Shown one piece after another: positions 1 through 8,573 of a DNA stretch of 64,000 bases. Under the pieces are notes generated by a model. It saw only the letters and a program-made list of their open reading frames with translations. It was not told the DNA's origin and did no database searches. The DNA comes from an uncultured Saprospiraceae bacterium (GTDB lineage: Bacteria; Bacteroidota; Bacteroidia; Chitinophagales; Saprospiraceae): the NCBI GenBank assembly GCA_937926205.1, contig CALEYL010000008.1, positions 124,001 to 188,000 of the forward strand, given 5' to 3'. Positions within the stretch are counted from its first letter, which is position 1. Each line of letters starts with the position of its first letter. The translations under genes were made by a program, and so were the position numbers.

Positions 1-137
1 GGCGAGTAATAAACCACACCATTTTCAACATCCCAATCGCAGACACCTTCCTGAGAAGCTTCCAATGCCAGTTGCCAGCGCTCCTGACCCAATTGCAGGG
101 TCTTCGCTAACGTATGTTGCTTTGTTAGAGAATCCAT
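1..137 (-). CDS. PAS-domain signalling protein, N-terminus only (partial)
   Basis: Only the first 45 codons are inside the window; the gene continues beyond base 1. The ATG is at 137-135. The peptide contains RWQLALEASQEGVCDWD, typical of the first helix and strand of a PAS sensor fold (PAS_3 type) as found at the front of bacterial histidine kinases or diguanylate cyclases. The output domain cannot be seen, so the kind of signalling protein is unknown. It lies 74 bases beyond the stop of the antiporter gene and on the same strand, so it could be the last member of that transcription unit. Confidence 0.65.
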   Translation of the reverse strand, partial: MDSLTKQHTLAKTLQLGQERWQLALEASQEGVCDWDVENGVVYYS

Positions 138-211
138 AATTTGTGGCAAAACTACTAGTAGCAGGGGGAGAAAGCAGGGTAAAGTTAATCAAATTTTAGA
201 ACAAACAACGG

Positions 212-1849
212 CTACCAGTACTTCAAAATCTGCCACAACAACTGTACAAACAATATCTTGCCAATCAAAAGTAAGGGATAGGTGAGCGCATACCCGAAAG
301 TAGGCAGCTTATTCCCTGCCTTATCATTGGCAAAGCCCAGGTTAGCAGGGTGGTGCGAGATCATCCCCATGAGCAAAACATAGGGAATGCGGAACAGCCG
401 ATGCCCGATCCACAAAACAATCAGAGAGCCGAGTACAGCAACAATTGCACCGGATAAAAAGAGCAAAGGCCCGGCGCTGCTGCTCATGGTGCTGACAAAA
501 GTACTCCCGGAATTGATGCCAATAGCAGCCAGCATCAGCATGAGACCGATTTGGCGCAAAGTCAGGTTGGCAGAATAAGGCAGGATCCAAACAATTGGTC
601 CGCTTCGACGCAATGCCGACAGGGTGAGGCCGGCTACGAGGGGGCCGCCGGCAAATCCCAGACTAAATGTAATGCCGATGGGTAAATCAAACCTGATGGA
701 ACCCAGCATGATACCCAGGCCCATCCCGAGGCCAAAGGAAAGCAAGTCTATCTGGCTTAGTGAATCGTATGAATCGCCAAAGAATTTCTGGAGTTTAGGC
801 ATGTCCTTACGGCGAGCCAGAATGCGTACCCGGTCACCCAGTTCTAAAACTGTATTACGGGCAGCAAGCATGTCTACATCACCACGGCGCACACGGGTGA
901 CCAGCGCTTCGTATTTTTCTTCCAGGTTCAACGCCACCAGAGGTTGCCCGGTGATGCCCGGTCTGGATACAAACATGCGGCGCACATCGAATACCGTACG
1001 ATCGTCGGCCAGCTGATGATCACTGTATTTTCCGACAATTTCCATTACTTTCTGAACGTCTTGTTCATCCCCCAGCATGCTCACCAGATCGCCTGATTCA
1101 AAGCGGGTTTCCAAATGACAGATGCCCAATTCTGCTCCATGCTGATGGCGTGCGAAGAGGACATTCCACCCATATTTTTGGCGCAGTTCGCGCAAAGGAA
1201 TGCCCGTGATTTCAGGGTTTGTGATTTCGACGGTGAGATTCACGAGGTTTTGCTCGATTGGATATTCGTTGCGCAAAGCCTGGGTTTCAGCTTTCAAATC
1301 GGCACGTAGCCAGCGCCTTGCCAACACAATCGCAATCATGGTACCCAACACGCCCATAGGGTAGGAAATGGAATATCCGACTACGGCATTTTGCGAAGTT
1401 TGATCCATGCCCGGACCGCCTTGCTTCTGGATGGCGTCGAGGAGACCGGCCAGCGCAGGAGTATTGGTGGTGACTCCGGATAGCAAACCCGCTGAAGCAG
1501 CAGCATCAAAATGAAAAAGATAATGGAAACCTGCAGCAAGCAGGGAAAGCACCGTCAGGGTTGTCAGGGCAAATCCAGCATTCTGAGCCCCACGAGTTTT
1601 CAATGACCCAAAAAAAGAAGGTCCGCTGCTCAATCCTATGCTATACACAAACATAGCCAGCCCCAACAAGGTGATGATTTTTGGAATCTGGATATCGGGT
1701 CTGATAGCGCCTGCAGCAAGTCCGACAAACAACACGGCTGCCACACTGAGGCTACTGCCCCTGACTTTAATGTTGCCGATCCAGGAGCCTAGTGCAGCTA
1801 CAATAAAGAGGTAGAGAAGCGCAAGTTCGGGACTGCTTTCGTGTGGCAT
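212..1849 (-). CDS. AspT/YidE/YbjL-type putative antiporter with two RCK_C domains
   Basis: Inner-membrane transporter of the aspartate:alanine exchanger family (AspT, YidE, YbjL). Two hydrophobic blocks of about five or six membrane segments each (residues 8-190 and 370-545) flank two tandem TrkA-C (RCK_C) domains at about 190-270 and 285-360. The second block repeats the first-block pattern (GLGMGLGIMLGSI and later GINSG), the expected Asp-Al_Ex duplication. The frame is open upstream to 1897, but I chose the ATG at 1849 because it sits one base after the mtaB stop (TGA-C-ATG), a normal coupling arrangement, and gives a hydrophobic start at MPHESSPELALLYLF. About 545 residues is usual for the family. 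The substrate cannot be told; AspT itself exchanges aspartate and alanine. Confidence 0.88.
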   Translation of the reverse strand: MPHESSPELALLYLFIVAALGSWIGNIKVRGSSLSVAAVLFVGLAAGAIRPDIQIPKIITLLGLAMFVYSIGLSSGPSFFGSLKTRGAQNAGFALTTLTVLSLLAAGFHYLFHFDAAASAGLLSGVTTNTPALAGLLDAIQKQGGPGMDQTSQNAVVGYSISYPMGVLGTMIAIVLARRWLRADLKAETQALRNEYPIEQNLVNLTVEITNPEITGIPLRELRQKYGWNVLFARHQHGAELGICHLETRFESGDLVSMLGDEQDVQKVMEIVGKYSDHQLADDRTVFDVRRMFVSRPGITGQPLVALNLEEKYEALVTRVRRGDVDMLAARNTVLELGDRVRILARRKDMPKLQKFFGDSYDSLSQIDLLSFGLGMGLGIMLGSIRFDLPIGITFSLGFAGGPLVAGLTLSALRRSGPIVWILPYSANLTLRQIGLMLMLAAIGINSGSTFVSTMSSSAGPLLFLSGAIVAVLGSLIVLWIGHRLFRIPYVLLMGMISHHPANLGFANDKAGNKLPTFGYALTYPLLLIGKILFVQLLWQILKYW

Positions 1850-1850
1850 G

Positions 1851-3194
1851 TCAATTTTGCGGATTAAGGACAAGGATTTCCACCTGACCCCGGTCATTCA
1901 CCTTCAAAAGATCCACCTGTTCAATTTCGTTCAACAACAGTGGATCAAACGGCCCTTCAATTTTGATGTAATTGTCGGTAAAACCTGAAATAAGGCCTTT
2001 TTCGGTATGATGTTCGAATAAAACAGGGCGTGTTTGGCCCAGGTGCTGTTCGTAGAAATGGCGGCGTTTTTTTTCGCTGAGCAGGGTCAGCACTTCGTTG
2101 CGGCGGCGGCGTTCTTCCATCGGCACCACAGCGCCCATTTCAGCAGCCGGCGTATTGGGGCGCTCAGAATAGGTAAAAACGTGCAGGTAAGAAATGTCCA
2201 GATCGCTGATGAAACGGCAGGTCTCTTCAAAATCTTCGGGCGTTTCGCCAGGAAAACCCACGATCACATCCACGCCGATGCAGCAATGCGGCATCAGGGA
2301 TTTAATGGTCGCTACCCGTTCGGCATATAATTCACGCTGGTAGCGGCGGCGCATTTCCCGCAGTTGTTTGTTGTTGCCCGATTGCAGCGGCATGTGAAAA
2401 TGTGGCGCAAAACGCCGGGATTGCGCGACAAAACGAATGATTTCGTCGGTGCAGAGATTGGGTTCGATGGAAGAGATGCGAAAACGTTCAATGCCTTCAA
2501 CTTCATCCAAAGCCTGGATAAGGTCGATGAACAAAGCGTCTTTGCGGGGTTTTGTTCCTTCAATGACTTCGGTGCCATTGCCAAAATCACCAATATTGAC
2601 CCCGGTCAGCACAATTTCTTTTACGCCCATTTCCGCAATCTGACGCGCATTGGCAACAACCTGTTCAACCGTGTCGCTGCGACTGCGGCCGCGCGCCTGC
2701 GGAATAGTACAAAAGGTGCATTTGTAATCACAGCCATCCTGTACCTTCAGGAAAGAACGGGTACGGTCGCCAAACGAAAAAGCATTGACAAAATCTTTTA
2801 CCTCCCGAATCTCACCGGCGCGCACCAGGCCTTTGCCGGGTGATTTGCTCAGGTCGTCAATGTAGTCGAGCATCCGGAATTTTTCATTGGCGCCCAAAAC
2901 CAGATCCACGCCCGGCATCTCCGAAATTTCTTCGGGTTTGAGCTGCGCGTAACAACCCGTTACCACCACAAAAGCCTGTGGGTTGTGACGCAGGGCCTGT
3001 CGCACAACTTTCCGGCATTTTCGGTCCGCAAAGTCCGTTACCGAACAGGTATTGACCACGTAAATATCCGCCCCGTGGTCGAAACCTACTTCCGAATAGC
3101 CGGCATCTTCGAACAAGCGCCCGATGGACGAAGTTTCGGAATAGTTGAGTTTGCACCCCAGCGTATAAAATGCAACCGTAAGCGGAGTAGCCAT
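1851..3194 (-). CDS. mtaB: tRNA threonylcarbamoyladenosine methylthiotransferase MtaB
   Basis: Radical-SAM methylthiotransferase that converts t6A37 to ms2t6A37 in tRNAs reading ANN codons. The N-terminal MTTase domain carries the three cysteines for the auxiliary [4Fe-4S] cluster (C14 in TLGCKLN, C50 in NTCSVTD, C81 in TGCYAQ). The radical-SAM motif CDYKCTFC gives C155, C159 and C162. A TRAM RNA-binding domain occupies about 380-445. The CKLN signature and the DRKCRKVVRQ context fit MtaB rather than MiaB or RimO. Length 447 is normal and the ATG at 3194 gives the standard start just before the first cysteine. The stop is one base from the antiporter start, so the two are probably co-transcribed and coupled. 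Confidence 0.93.
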   Translation of the reverse strand: MATPLTVAFYTLGCKLNYSETSSIGRLFEDAGYSEVGFDHGADIYVVNTCSVTDFADRKCRKVVRQALRHNPQAFVVVTGCYAQLKPEEISEMPGVDLVLGANEKFRMLDYIDDLSKSPGKGLVRAGEIREVKDFVNAFSFGDRTRSFLKVQDGCDYKCTFCTIPQARGRSRSDTVEQVVANARQIAEMGVKEIVLTGVNIGDFGNGTEVIEGTKPRKDALFIDLIQALDEVEGIERFRISSIEPNLCTDEIIRFVAQSRRFAPHFHMPLQSGNNKQLREMRRRYQRELYAERVATIKSLMPHCCIGVDVIVGFPGETPEDFEETCRFISDLDISYLHVFTYSERPNTPAAEMGAVVPMEERRRRNEVLTLLSEKKRRHFYEQHLGQTRPVLFEHHTEKGLISGFTDNYIKIEGPFDPLLLNEIEQVDLLKVNDRGQVEILVLNPQN

Positions 3195-3247
3195 GGCTTA
3201 AACGATGATTATGAGGCGCAAAGGTAAGAACTTGTTGTAAGATTTCA

Positions 3248-3775
3248 TTACCGAACTTCGAGGGCTGCATACTCCCGTTGCGCCACGATGATCAGCGGAT
3301 GGAATCGGATCGTGCCGCCAATGCGTCCGGTGTCGTCTCCAAAGGTATCGGTTTGGATGCGCGCTTTTTGAATCAGCCCTTCGCCACTGAACCAGCGGTA
3401 GCCCCGCGCACCGATATTAGGCCCGCTGACACGTCCTTCAGCGGTTTCCATTCGAAGCCGGAAATAAGCGTAAGGCTCCAGGGCTTTTACGGCAATAACC
3501 TGCTCGTATTTTCCAACAATGGTCGTATAATCGTTGGCTTTTTCAGCAAAAGAGATGACGCCTTTCAGCTTGATTTTTGCGTCATCCAGCAGTTCCACTT
3601 CAAATTTGCAGGACCAGTCGCCAAGGCCATAAGTGTCGGCATCGCCGCGGGTTACTTTATCGGCGAGGATGTTGACATCGGGAAGGTTGATCGTGAGGGT
3701 ATCCTGAGCTTGTATTGAACCAAACAGAGTACCCCAGGTAATGAACATTAAAGAGAGCGTTTGTGATAATTGCAT
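3248..3775 (-). CDS. Secreted protein of unknown function
   Basis: A 175-residue protein with a clear signal peptide (residues 1-24, ending GSIQAQ) when the internal ATG at 3775 is used; the frame is open further upstream but the extra 50 residues do not look like protein. The mature part contains GLGDWSCKFEVELLDDAKIKLKG-type beta-strand patterning, one cysteine, and a C-terminal half rich in G, R and aromatic residues (GARGYRWFSGEGL, GGTIRFHP). I do not recognise the family. It lies 54 bases upstream of mtaB on the same strand and 163 bases after the TonB receptor stop, and could be the first gene of an operon with mtaB or a separate unit. Periplasmic or outer-membrane location is inferred from the signal peptide. 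Confidence 0.7.
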   Translation of the reverse strand: MQLSQTLSLMFITWGTLFGSIQAQDTLTINLPDVNILADKVTRGDADTYGLGDWSCKFEVELLDDAKIKLKGVISFAEKANDYTTIVGKYEQVIAVKALEPYAYFRLRMETAEGRVSGPNIGARGYRWFSGEGLIQKARIQTDTFGDDTGRIGGTIRFHPLIIVAQREYAALEVR

Positions 3776-3937
3776 GGAATTTCCGGCGTTTGTGCCTGTT
3801 CGGAAATCCAGACTGAATTTCCGAACAAGCTTCGATAAATATCTTTCCCTCTGATATACGAAAACCCATGCGTTTTGGTTTGGGAAAGCGGCGGATTTAA
3901 CCAGCAGTTGTCCGCCGTCCAACATTTTCTTCGCTGC

Positions 3938-6379
3938 TTAATACATCATATTGTCGCCGCCACCATCTTCGTCACGTTTTCTGTCATTGCCCCTCTGTTT
4001 GGTCTGATTCAGGCGATAGTTCAGCGTGAGGGTAATCTGGCGCGCGCGCCATTGGAAGTCGGTATCGGAGAAAAAATCTTCGCCGAAAGCGGTGGAACGC
4101 CAGCGGCGGGAGTTCAGTAAATCGCGTACACTGAGGGTCACCGTACCTTTTTGTTTCAGGACATCGCGGCTGGCGCCAAGGTCGATGCTGTACATCGCTT
4201 TCCGGCGGCCCTGCGCCGTTAATTGCGGCGCCCGGTAATCGAACCGTACCTGCAGGTCTGTATTTTTCAGAACGGTAAAGCGCGAAGTTCCCCGCGTAAA
4301 CCAGCTGTAGGTATCGCTTTTGAAGGTATCGCCCAGGTTACCCCCGTCCGTTATGGCGCGGAAAAAGTTGAAACTGCCATTGATGTTCCACCATTTTACG
4401 GGCGAATAAGAGGCGACAAATTCAAGCCCATAGGCATCTTCCGACAACAGGTTTTCTGGCCGGGTGAAGAACGTCACGCCATCATCGTTCAAGGTACGAA
4501 TGCGGTCAATTTTGCCTTCTGTATGGCGATAGTAGAGCGATGAACTCAGGGAGCCTTTTTCCCAGTATTTAATATGCCCCAATTCCAGTACATCCGTAAA
4601 TTCCGGTCGGAGATTGGGATTGCCCATATAAAAATTCCGGTTGTCGCTGAAGGAGGTAAAAGGGTTCAGTTCGCGGAAACCCGGGCGACGCAAACGCTTG
4701 CTGTAACTGATTTGCATGGCATTTTGGGCAGGCAAATCATAGCTCAGGTGCATGCTTGGAAATAGATTCAGGTAGTTCTGTTTGTTGGTTTCGCCGGTTT
4801 GGATCAGTTCAGTGAGAATATCGCTCAATTCGGCACGCAAGCCAGCCTGATAAGAAAACTTGCCTTTCTTATTGCCGTAGATCAGATACGCGGCATGGAT
4901 GTCTTCATTGTAGCGAAAGTTGTTGCTCAAGCCCGGAAAAACCGTCCACAAACCATCTTCAAACGATTCCACGAGGAAGTCGTTGCCGATGTTGCGAAAT
5001 GTGCTGCGCAAGCCTGCTTCGAGCTTTCCGTCTTTTCCGAATGGCTGCACGTAGTCCAACTGGGCAGCCAGCAGTTTTTCACGCTCTTTGTTGTAGGAGC
5101 GCTGCAGCAGGTCGGGCGTTCCATTGGCGGTCATCTCTGGCGTAAAGAATTGCTCGTTCAGGTCAGAATTTTCCGTTTCATTGTTGTCCTGAAAACGCAG
5201 GTCGGCGCTCAATTCATGGCCCTGCTTTTCAAACGTCTTTTTATAAGTCAGCGCGTATTCAAAATTGAGTTCATCTTCGGTTTCATCATCTGTTCGCAGC
5301 GAAATGGCAGTCGGGTTTTCCAATACCGACAGGTAATCGCGGTATTCCAGTTTGGAAACATTGGTCTGCAAGCCGCCACGGTAGGTAAATGAGCCGGTAA
5401 GCGTATTCTTGTCATTCAGGAAGTAATCAGCGCCTGCCCGTACATTATTCGACCAGCCACCCCTTGAGCGGTTGCTGTTTTGCACGGTAATGAAGGTGGT
5501 ATCGTTGTCGTATACTTCCTGATAGAGTGAACCTTTGCCCGGGCTATCCCGATACGTGAGGCCATAGTTGCCGAAAAGATTGAGTTTTTCGGTGCGGTAA
5601 TTCAGGTTGATGGCAGCGCCGTGGTTATCGGGATAACCTGTCGTGAGGTCAAAGGAGCCGTTTACACCTTTGCGCACGTCTTTTTTGAGGACGATGTTGA
5701 TGATGCCCGACATGCCTTCTGCTTCATACCGGGATGAAGGATTGGTGATTACTTCCACCTTATCAATCAGGTTAGCAGGCAACTGGCGCAGGCCATTGGA
5801 GCCGTTCAGGCCAATCAGTCCGGAAGGTTTGCCGTCGATCAGTATGCGTACATTTTCGCTGCCGCGCAGACTGACATTGCCTTCTACATCTACCTGTACG
5901 GAAGGAACATTGTCCAGCACATCGGCCGCGTTGCCCCCGGCATTGCCCAGGTCTTTGCCCACGTTGAATACCTTTTTGTCGAGCGACATCTGCATCTGGC
6001 TCTTTTCAGCCTGCACCACCACTTCATTTAGTGTTGTGGCCTGTGGTTGCAGGGCAATAATCCCCATGTCGCCGGTGCTCTTATTACCGGATATAGCCAG
6101 GCTGGCGATGGTTTTGGTTTGATAAGACAGGAATTCAATTTTGGCAAAATAAACGCCTGGCTCAGCTTCTATGGAAAAAAGACCTCCATCGTCGGTGATG
6201 TTTCCGGCAACTAAGGCGCTGTCTTTCAAGCTAAAAAGGCTGATGGTTGCATAACTCAATGGTGCTTCTGTAGCTGCGTCCACCACTTTCCCGTTCAGAC
6301 GCACCTGATTTTGGGCAGCAAGCGTGAAAGAAAACGCAAGGAAGAGGATGGTAAATAACGCAATCGGGAATTTCTGCAT
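3938..6379 (-). CDS. TonB-dependent outer-membrane receptor (OMP_b-brl_3 type)
   Basis: An 813-residue outer-membrane beta-barrel. Order: signal peptide 1-22 (ending LAAQNQ); carboxypeptidase-regulatory-like domain about 25-105 (VRLNGKVVDAATEAPLSYAT); plug about 115-220 with VRILIDGKPSG and the LIDKVEVITNPS segment; then a barrel to the C-terminus with motifs of the outer-membrane beta-barrel family (SYSKRLRRPGFRELNPF, NPNLRPEF, LTLNYR near the end). It ends in an unusual acidic/basic tail (KRDEDGGGDNMMY). I used the ATG at 6379, since the longer open frame to 6535 would put about 50 residues before the signal peptide. No SusD partner is adjacent, so this is a TonB receptor-like protein outside a glycan locus; its ligand is unknown. 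It is divergent from the LytS kinase gene. Confidence 0.88.
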   Translation of the reverse strand: MQKFPIALFTILFLAFSFTLAAQNQVRLNGKVVDAATEAPLSYATISLFSLKDSALVAGNITDDGGLFSIEAEPGVYFAKIEFLSYQTKTIASLAISGNKSTGDMGIIALQPQATTLNEVVVQAEKSQMQMSLDKKVFNVGKDLGNAGGNAADVLDNVPSVQVDVEGNVSLRGSENVRILIDGKPSGLIGLNGSNGLRQLPANLIDKVEVITNPSSRYEAEGMSGIINIVLKKDVRKGVNGSFDLTTGYPDNHGAAINLNYRTEKLNLFGNYGLTYRDSPGKGSLYQEVYDNDTTFITVQNSNRSRGGWSNNVRAGADYFLNDKNTLTGSFTYRGGLQTNVSKLEYRDYLSVLENPTAISLRTDDETEDELNFEYALTYKKTFEKQGHELSADLRFQDNNETENSDLNEQFFTPEMTANGTPDLLQRSYNKEREKLLAAQLDYVQPFGKDGKLEAGLRSTFRNIGNDFLVESFEDGLWTVFPGLSNNFRYNEDIHAAYLIYGNKKGKFSYQAGLRAELSDILTELIQTGETNKQNYLNLFPSMHLSYDLPAQNAMQISYSKRLRRPGFRELNPFTSFSDNRNFYMGNPNLRPEFTDVLELGHIKYWEKGSLSSSLYYRHTEGKIDRIRTLNDDGVTFFTRPENLLSEDAYGLEFVASYSPVKWWNINGSFNFFRAITDGGNLGDTFKSDTYSWFTRGTSRFTVLKNTDLQVRFDYRAPQLTAQGRRKAMYSIDLGASRDVLKQKGTVTLSVRDLLNSRRWRSTAFGEDFFSDTDFQWRARQITLTLNYRLNQTKQRGNDRKRDEDGGGDNMMY

Positions 6380-6593
6380 GTTTGTTGAATTGGTAGTATA
6401 ATGAAGTACAAAGTATAAAGTAGATAGTAGAAAGACTGTTGTGAGTTCTACGGGACAAAGGTGGGGCATCTTTGATGTATAGACAAGAAAGATCGGTGAG
6501 CGACACATTTCAAGGGGTAAGTGTAAATACAACACCTATTCTGTCGTTCACCCCTCCTTGTCGGTTGATTACCGGTCTCCGCCATTCAAGTGC

Positions 6594-6623
6594 TTGCAGT
6601 GTTCTGCAATTATGCGAATTTTG
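6594..6623 (+). promoter_or_regulatory. Candidate Bacteroidota promoter of the LytS-like kinase
   Basis: TTG at 6594-6596, 19 bases, then GAATTTTG at 6616-6623, a 7 of 8 match to the Bacteroidota -7 consensus TAnnTTTG with normal spacing. It ends five bases before the chosen ATG (6629), so the transcript would be leaderless or nearly so. Low-information motif; treat as a candidate. Confidence 0.35.
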
Positions 6624-6628
6624 TTGCC

Positions 6629-7660
6629 ATGTCGCAGATCAACAGTAAATTTCAGAAATGGTTGTCCACAGAGGCTGCATTCACGCTCTACCTCTGGGTG
6701 CTCTATTTCATGGTCATTGCTTTCGGGAAGGATCATTTTTACATTCCTTTCCACGAATTTGTTTTTGCCCTAACCTACTTCTTAGCCATCACTTTCATCA
6801 ACTACTGGCTCATGCCGCACTTCCTGTACCGGAAGCGCTATATCCTTTTCGTCCTGCTGAGTCTGCTGGTCATCGCGGTGGTCATCGCCCTGGAAGAACT
6901 GGTTTTGGAACAGCTGTTTTTTCCTAAAAGCCGCATGGCGAGCCGCTTTCCCGGTATCCTTTTCTGTCTGGCGGAAGTAGGGCCGATCATCCTCTTTTTT
7001 GTGGGTTTCAAGCTGGCCTGGGACAACCTGAAAAGCCAATCACAGCTGGAACAATTTGAAAAAGAAAAATTAGAGAGCGAACTTCAGTTCCTCAAATCGC
7101 AGCTCAACCCGCATTTCCTTTTCAACAACCTCAACAACCTTTACTCTTACGTGCAGGAGCATTCGCCCAAAGCGCCCGAAATTGTCCTGCAACTGTCGGC
7201 CATCATGCGGTATATCCTGTACGAAAGCCGCGAAAACTTTGTGCCGCTGGAAAAAGACCTGCGCTATCTGGAGGATTTCATTCGATTGCAGGAATTGCAG
7301 ATGGAGAGCCGCGGCGAGGTCATTTTTTCGGTTGACGGTCCAACCCAATCCAAAGTCATTGCCCCGCTCATCCTCATTGCTTTTGTGGAAAATTGCTTTA
7401 AACACAGTCTTTCCAGCCAATCTGAAGACATTTTTATCCGCATCTCAGCAAAAATCGAGGGCGATCGCCTGCACTTTCAATGCAGCAATACCTTTTCAGA
7501 AACGGTGAACCAGGCAGAAAAGCACATCGACAAAGGCATTGGTCTGGAAAACGTGCAAAAGCGCTTAACTTTGCTTTATCCGGGCAAACACGCGTTGAAA
7601 ACGCAGGCCAATGCAGGCGTTTATTACGTTGATCTGGACCTGGATTTGGCGTCTACCTAG
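6629..7660 (+). CDS. LytS/YehU-type membrane sensor histidine kinase
   Basis: A 343-residue inner-membrane kinase of the His_kinase (PF06580) class. Four hydrophobic segments lie within residues 15-130 (about 15-33, 42-62, 70-90, 108-130), followed by a coiled-coil linker rich in E, K and Q (about 135-155). The phosphoacceptor motif QLNPHFLFNNLNNL places H162 as the likely phosphorylated histidine. A HATPase region follows with the N-box-like IAFVENCFKHS and the G-box GIGLENVQKRL. No large extracellular sensor is present, so the membrane segments or a partner probably sense the signal. The start at 6629 is chosen over 6590 because the extra 13 residues overlap a candidate promoter. It pairs with the LytTR regulator downstream, from which it is separated by a MITE-like element. 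Confidence 0.88.
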   Translation: MSQINSKFQKWLSTEAAFTLYLWVLYFMVIAFGKDHFYIPFHEFVFALTYFLAITFINYWLMPHFLYRKRYILFVLLSLLVIAVVIALEELVLEQLFFPKSRMASRFPGILFCLAEVGPIILFFVGFKLAWDNLKSQSQLEQFEKEKLESELQFLKSQLNPHFLFNNLNNLYSYVQEHSPKAPEIVLQLSAIMRYILYESRENFVPLEKDLRYLEDFIRLQELQMESRGEVIFSVDGPTQSKVIAPLILIAFVENCFKHSLSSQSEDIFIRISAKIEGDRLHFQCSNTFSETVNQAEKHIDKGIGLENVQKRLTLLYPGKHALKTQANAGVYYVDLDLDLAST

Positions 7661-7678
7661 TGCTTGTCCATTTAGTCC

Positions 7679-7823
7679 GTGTCTGTTCTTTACCTGCCTG
7701 CCGGCAAGGCAGGGAGTTCGAGTACAAGGCATGCGAAGGCCCCAAAAATAGAAGCCCCGCAGAGCGGGATGACTGTTTTTGGAGCCGAGCGTAACGCCGT
7801 AATCGGACTATAAAGACAGACAC
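7679..7823. mobile_element. MITE-like element between kinase and regulator genes
   Basis: A 145-base non-coding element bounded by near-perfect inverted repeats (GTGTCTGTTCTTTA at 7679-7692; TAAAGACAGACAC at 7811-7823). The left end continues into TACCTGCCTGCCGGC. The inside holds a nested hairpin (CCAAAAA..CCCGC-aga-GCGGG..TTTTTGG). The same terminal sequence forms the perfect palindrome at 30038-30081, so this is a dispersed family. No open frame and no transposase; mobility is inferred from structure only. Confidence 0.5.
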
Positions 7824-7841
7824 TAACCAAGTATTCTGAAC

Positions 7842-8573
7842 ATGGCAACTTCCAACAACCGCCGCTGTCATTGCATCATCATCGAAGACCAGCTTCCTGC
7901 GCAGCGTATCCTGCAACGGTACATCGGCGATATTGGCGAACTGAACTTGCTGGGCTCTTTTGCCGATCCGCTGGCAGCCCTTGAATTTCTGCGCAACCAT
8001 GCTGTTGATTTGATTTTTCTGGACATTCACCTGCCCAAACTTTCTGGTATGGAATTTTTGAAAATCCTGCCATACAAACCCAAGGTCATCCTCACGACCG
8101 CCTTTTCGGAATACGCTTTGGAAGGATACGAATACGATATCCTGGACTACCTGCTGAAGCCCATTTCTTTTGAGCGCTTTTTGAAAGCGGTTTCAAAAGT
8201 CATTTATCAACCCGATCCGGCTGTTCCGGAACCTGTTGTGGCGGAAAAACCGACTGCCGATCCCGGCTATGCGTTTGTAAAATCAGACCATGCGATCATC
8301 AAAATTGAATTCGACAGCATCCGCTACATCCGTTCAGAAGACGATTTTACGCGGATTTATACTACCGGCAAAAACCATTTTCTGTCTTATACGCTGCGGT
8401 TTTGGCTCGATTTGCTGCCTTCTGACAATTTTTGCAGGATCCACAAATCGTATATTGTGAACCTTCGGGGCATCGAAAAAATTGCGGGCAACGAAGTGTA
8501 TATTGACGGCGAAAGGCTACCCATTGGGCGGGGGTTCCGGGAGGATTTTATGGCAAAGATCGATTTAAGTTAA
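7842..8573 (+). CDS. LytTR-family DNA-binding response regulator
   Basis: A 243-residue response regulator. The receiver domain (about 10-128) has the acidic pocket IIIED at 12-16, the phosphoacceptor D61 in LIFLDIHLPKLSG, and the conserved lysine in LLKPISFERF. A short linker rich in P, V and E (about 130-145) leads to a C-terminal LytTR DNA-binding domain (about 148-240) with the typical IRYIRSEDDFTRIYT, FCRIHKSYIVN and LPIGRGFRE segments. It is the natural partner of the LytS-like kinase upstream; the pair is probably co-transcribed through the 181-base gap although a MITE-like element sits in that gap. Its stop codon overlaps the hisC stop in a shared TTAA, so the two genes are tail to tail. 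Confidence 0.92.
   Translation: MATSNNRRCHCIIIEDQLPAQRILQRYIGDIGELNLLGSFADPLAALEFLRNHAVDLIFLDIHLPKLSGMEFLKILPYKPKVILTTAFSEYALEGYEYDILDYLLKPISFERFLKAVSKVIYQPDPAVPEPVVAEKPTADPGYAFVKSDHAIIKIEFDSIRYIRSEDDFTRIYTTGKNHFLSYTLRFWLDLLPSDNFCRIHKSYIVNLRGIEKIAGNEVYIDGERLPIGRGFREDFMAKIDLS

Noticed and set aside
4799..5392. A 197-codon plus-strand frame
   Set aside because: Antisense to the TonB-type receptor gene, whose family features are clear.
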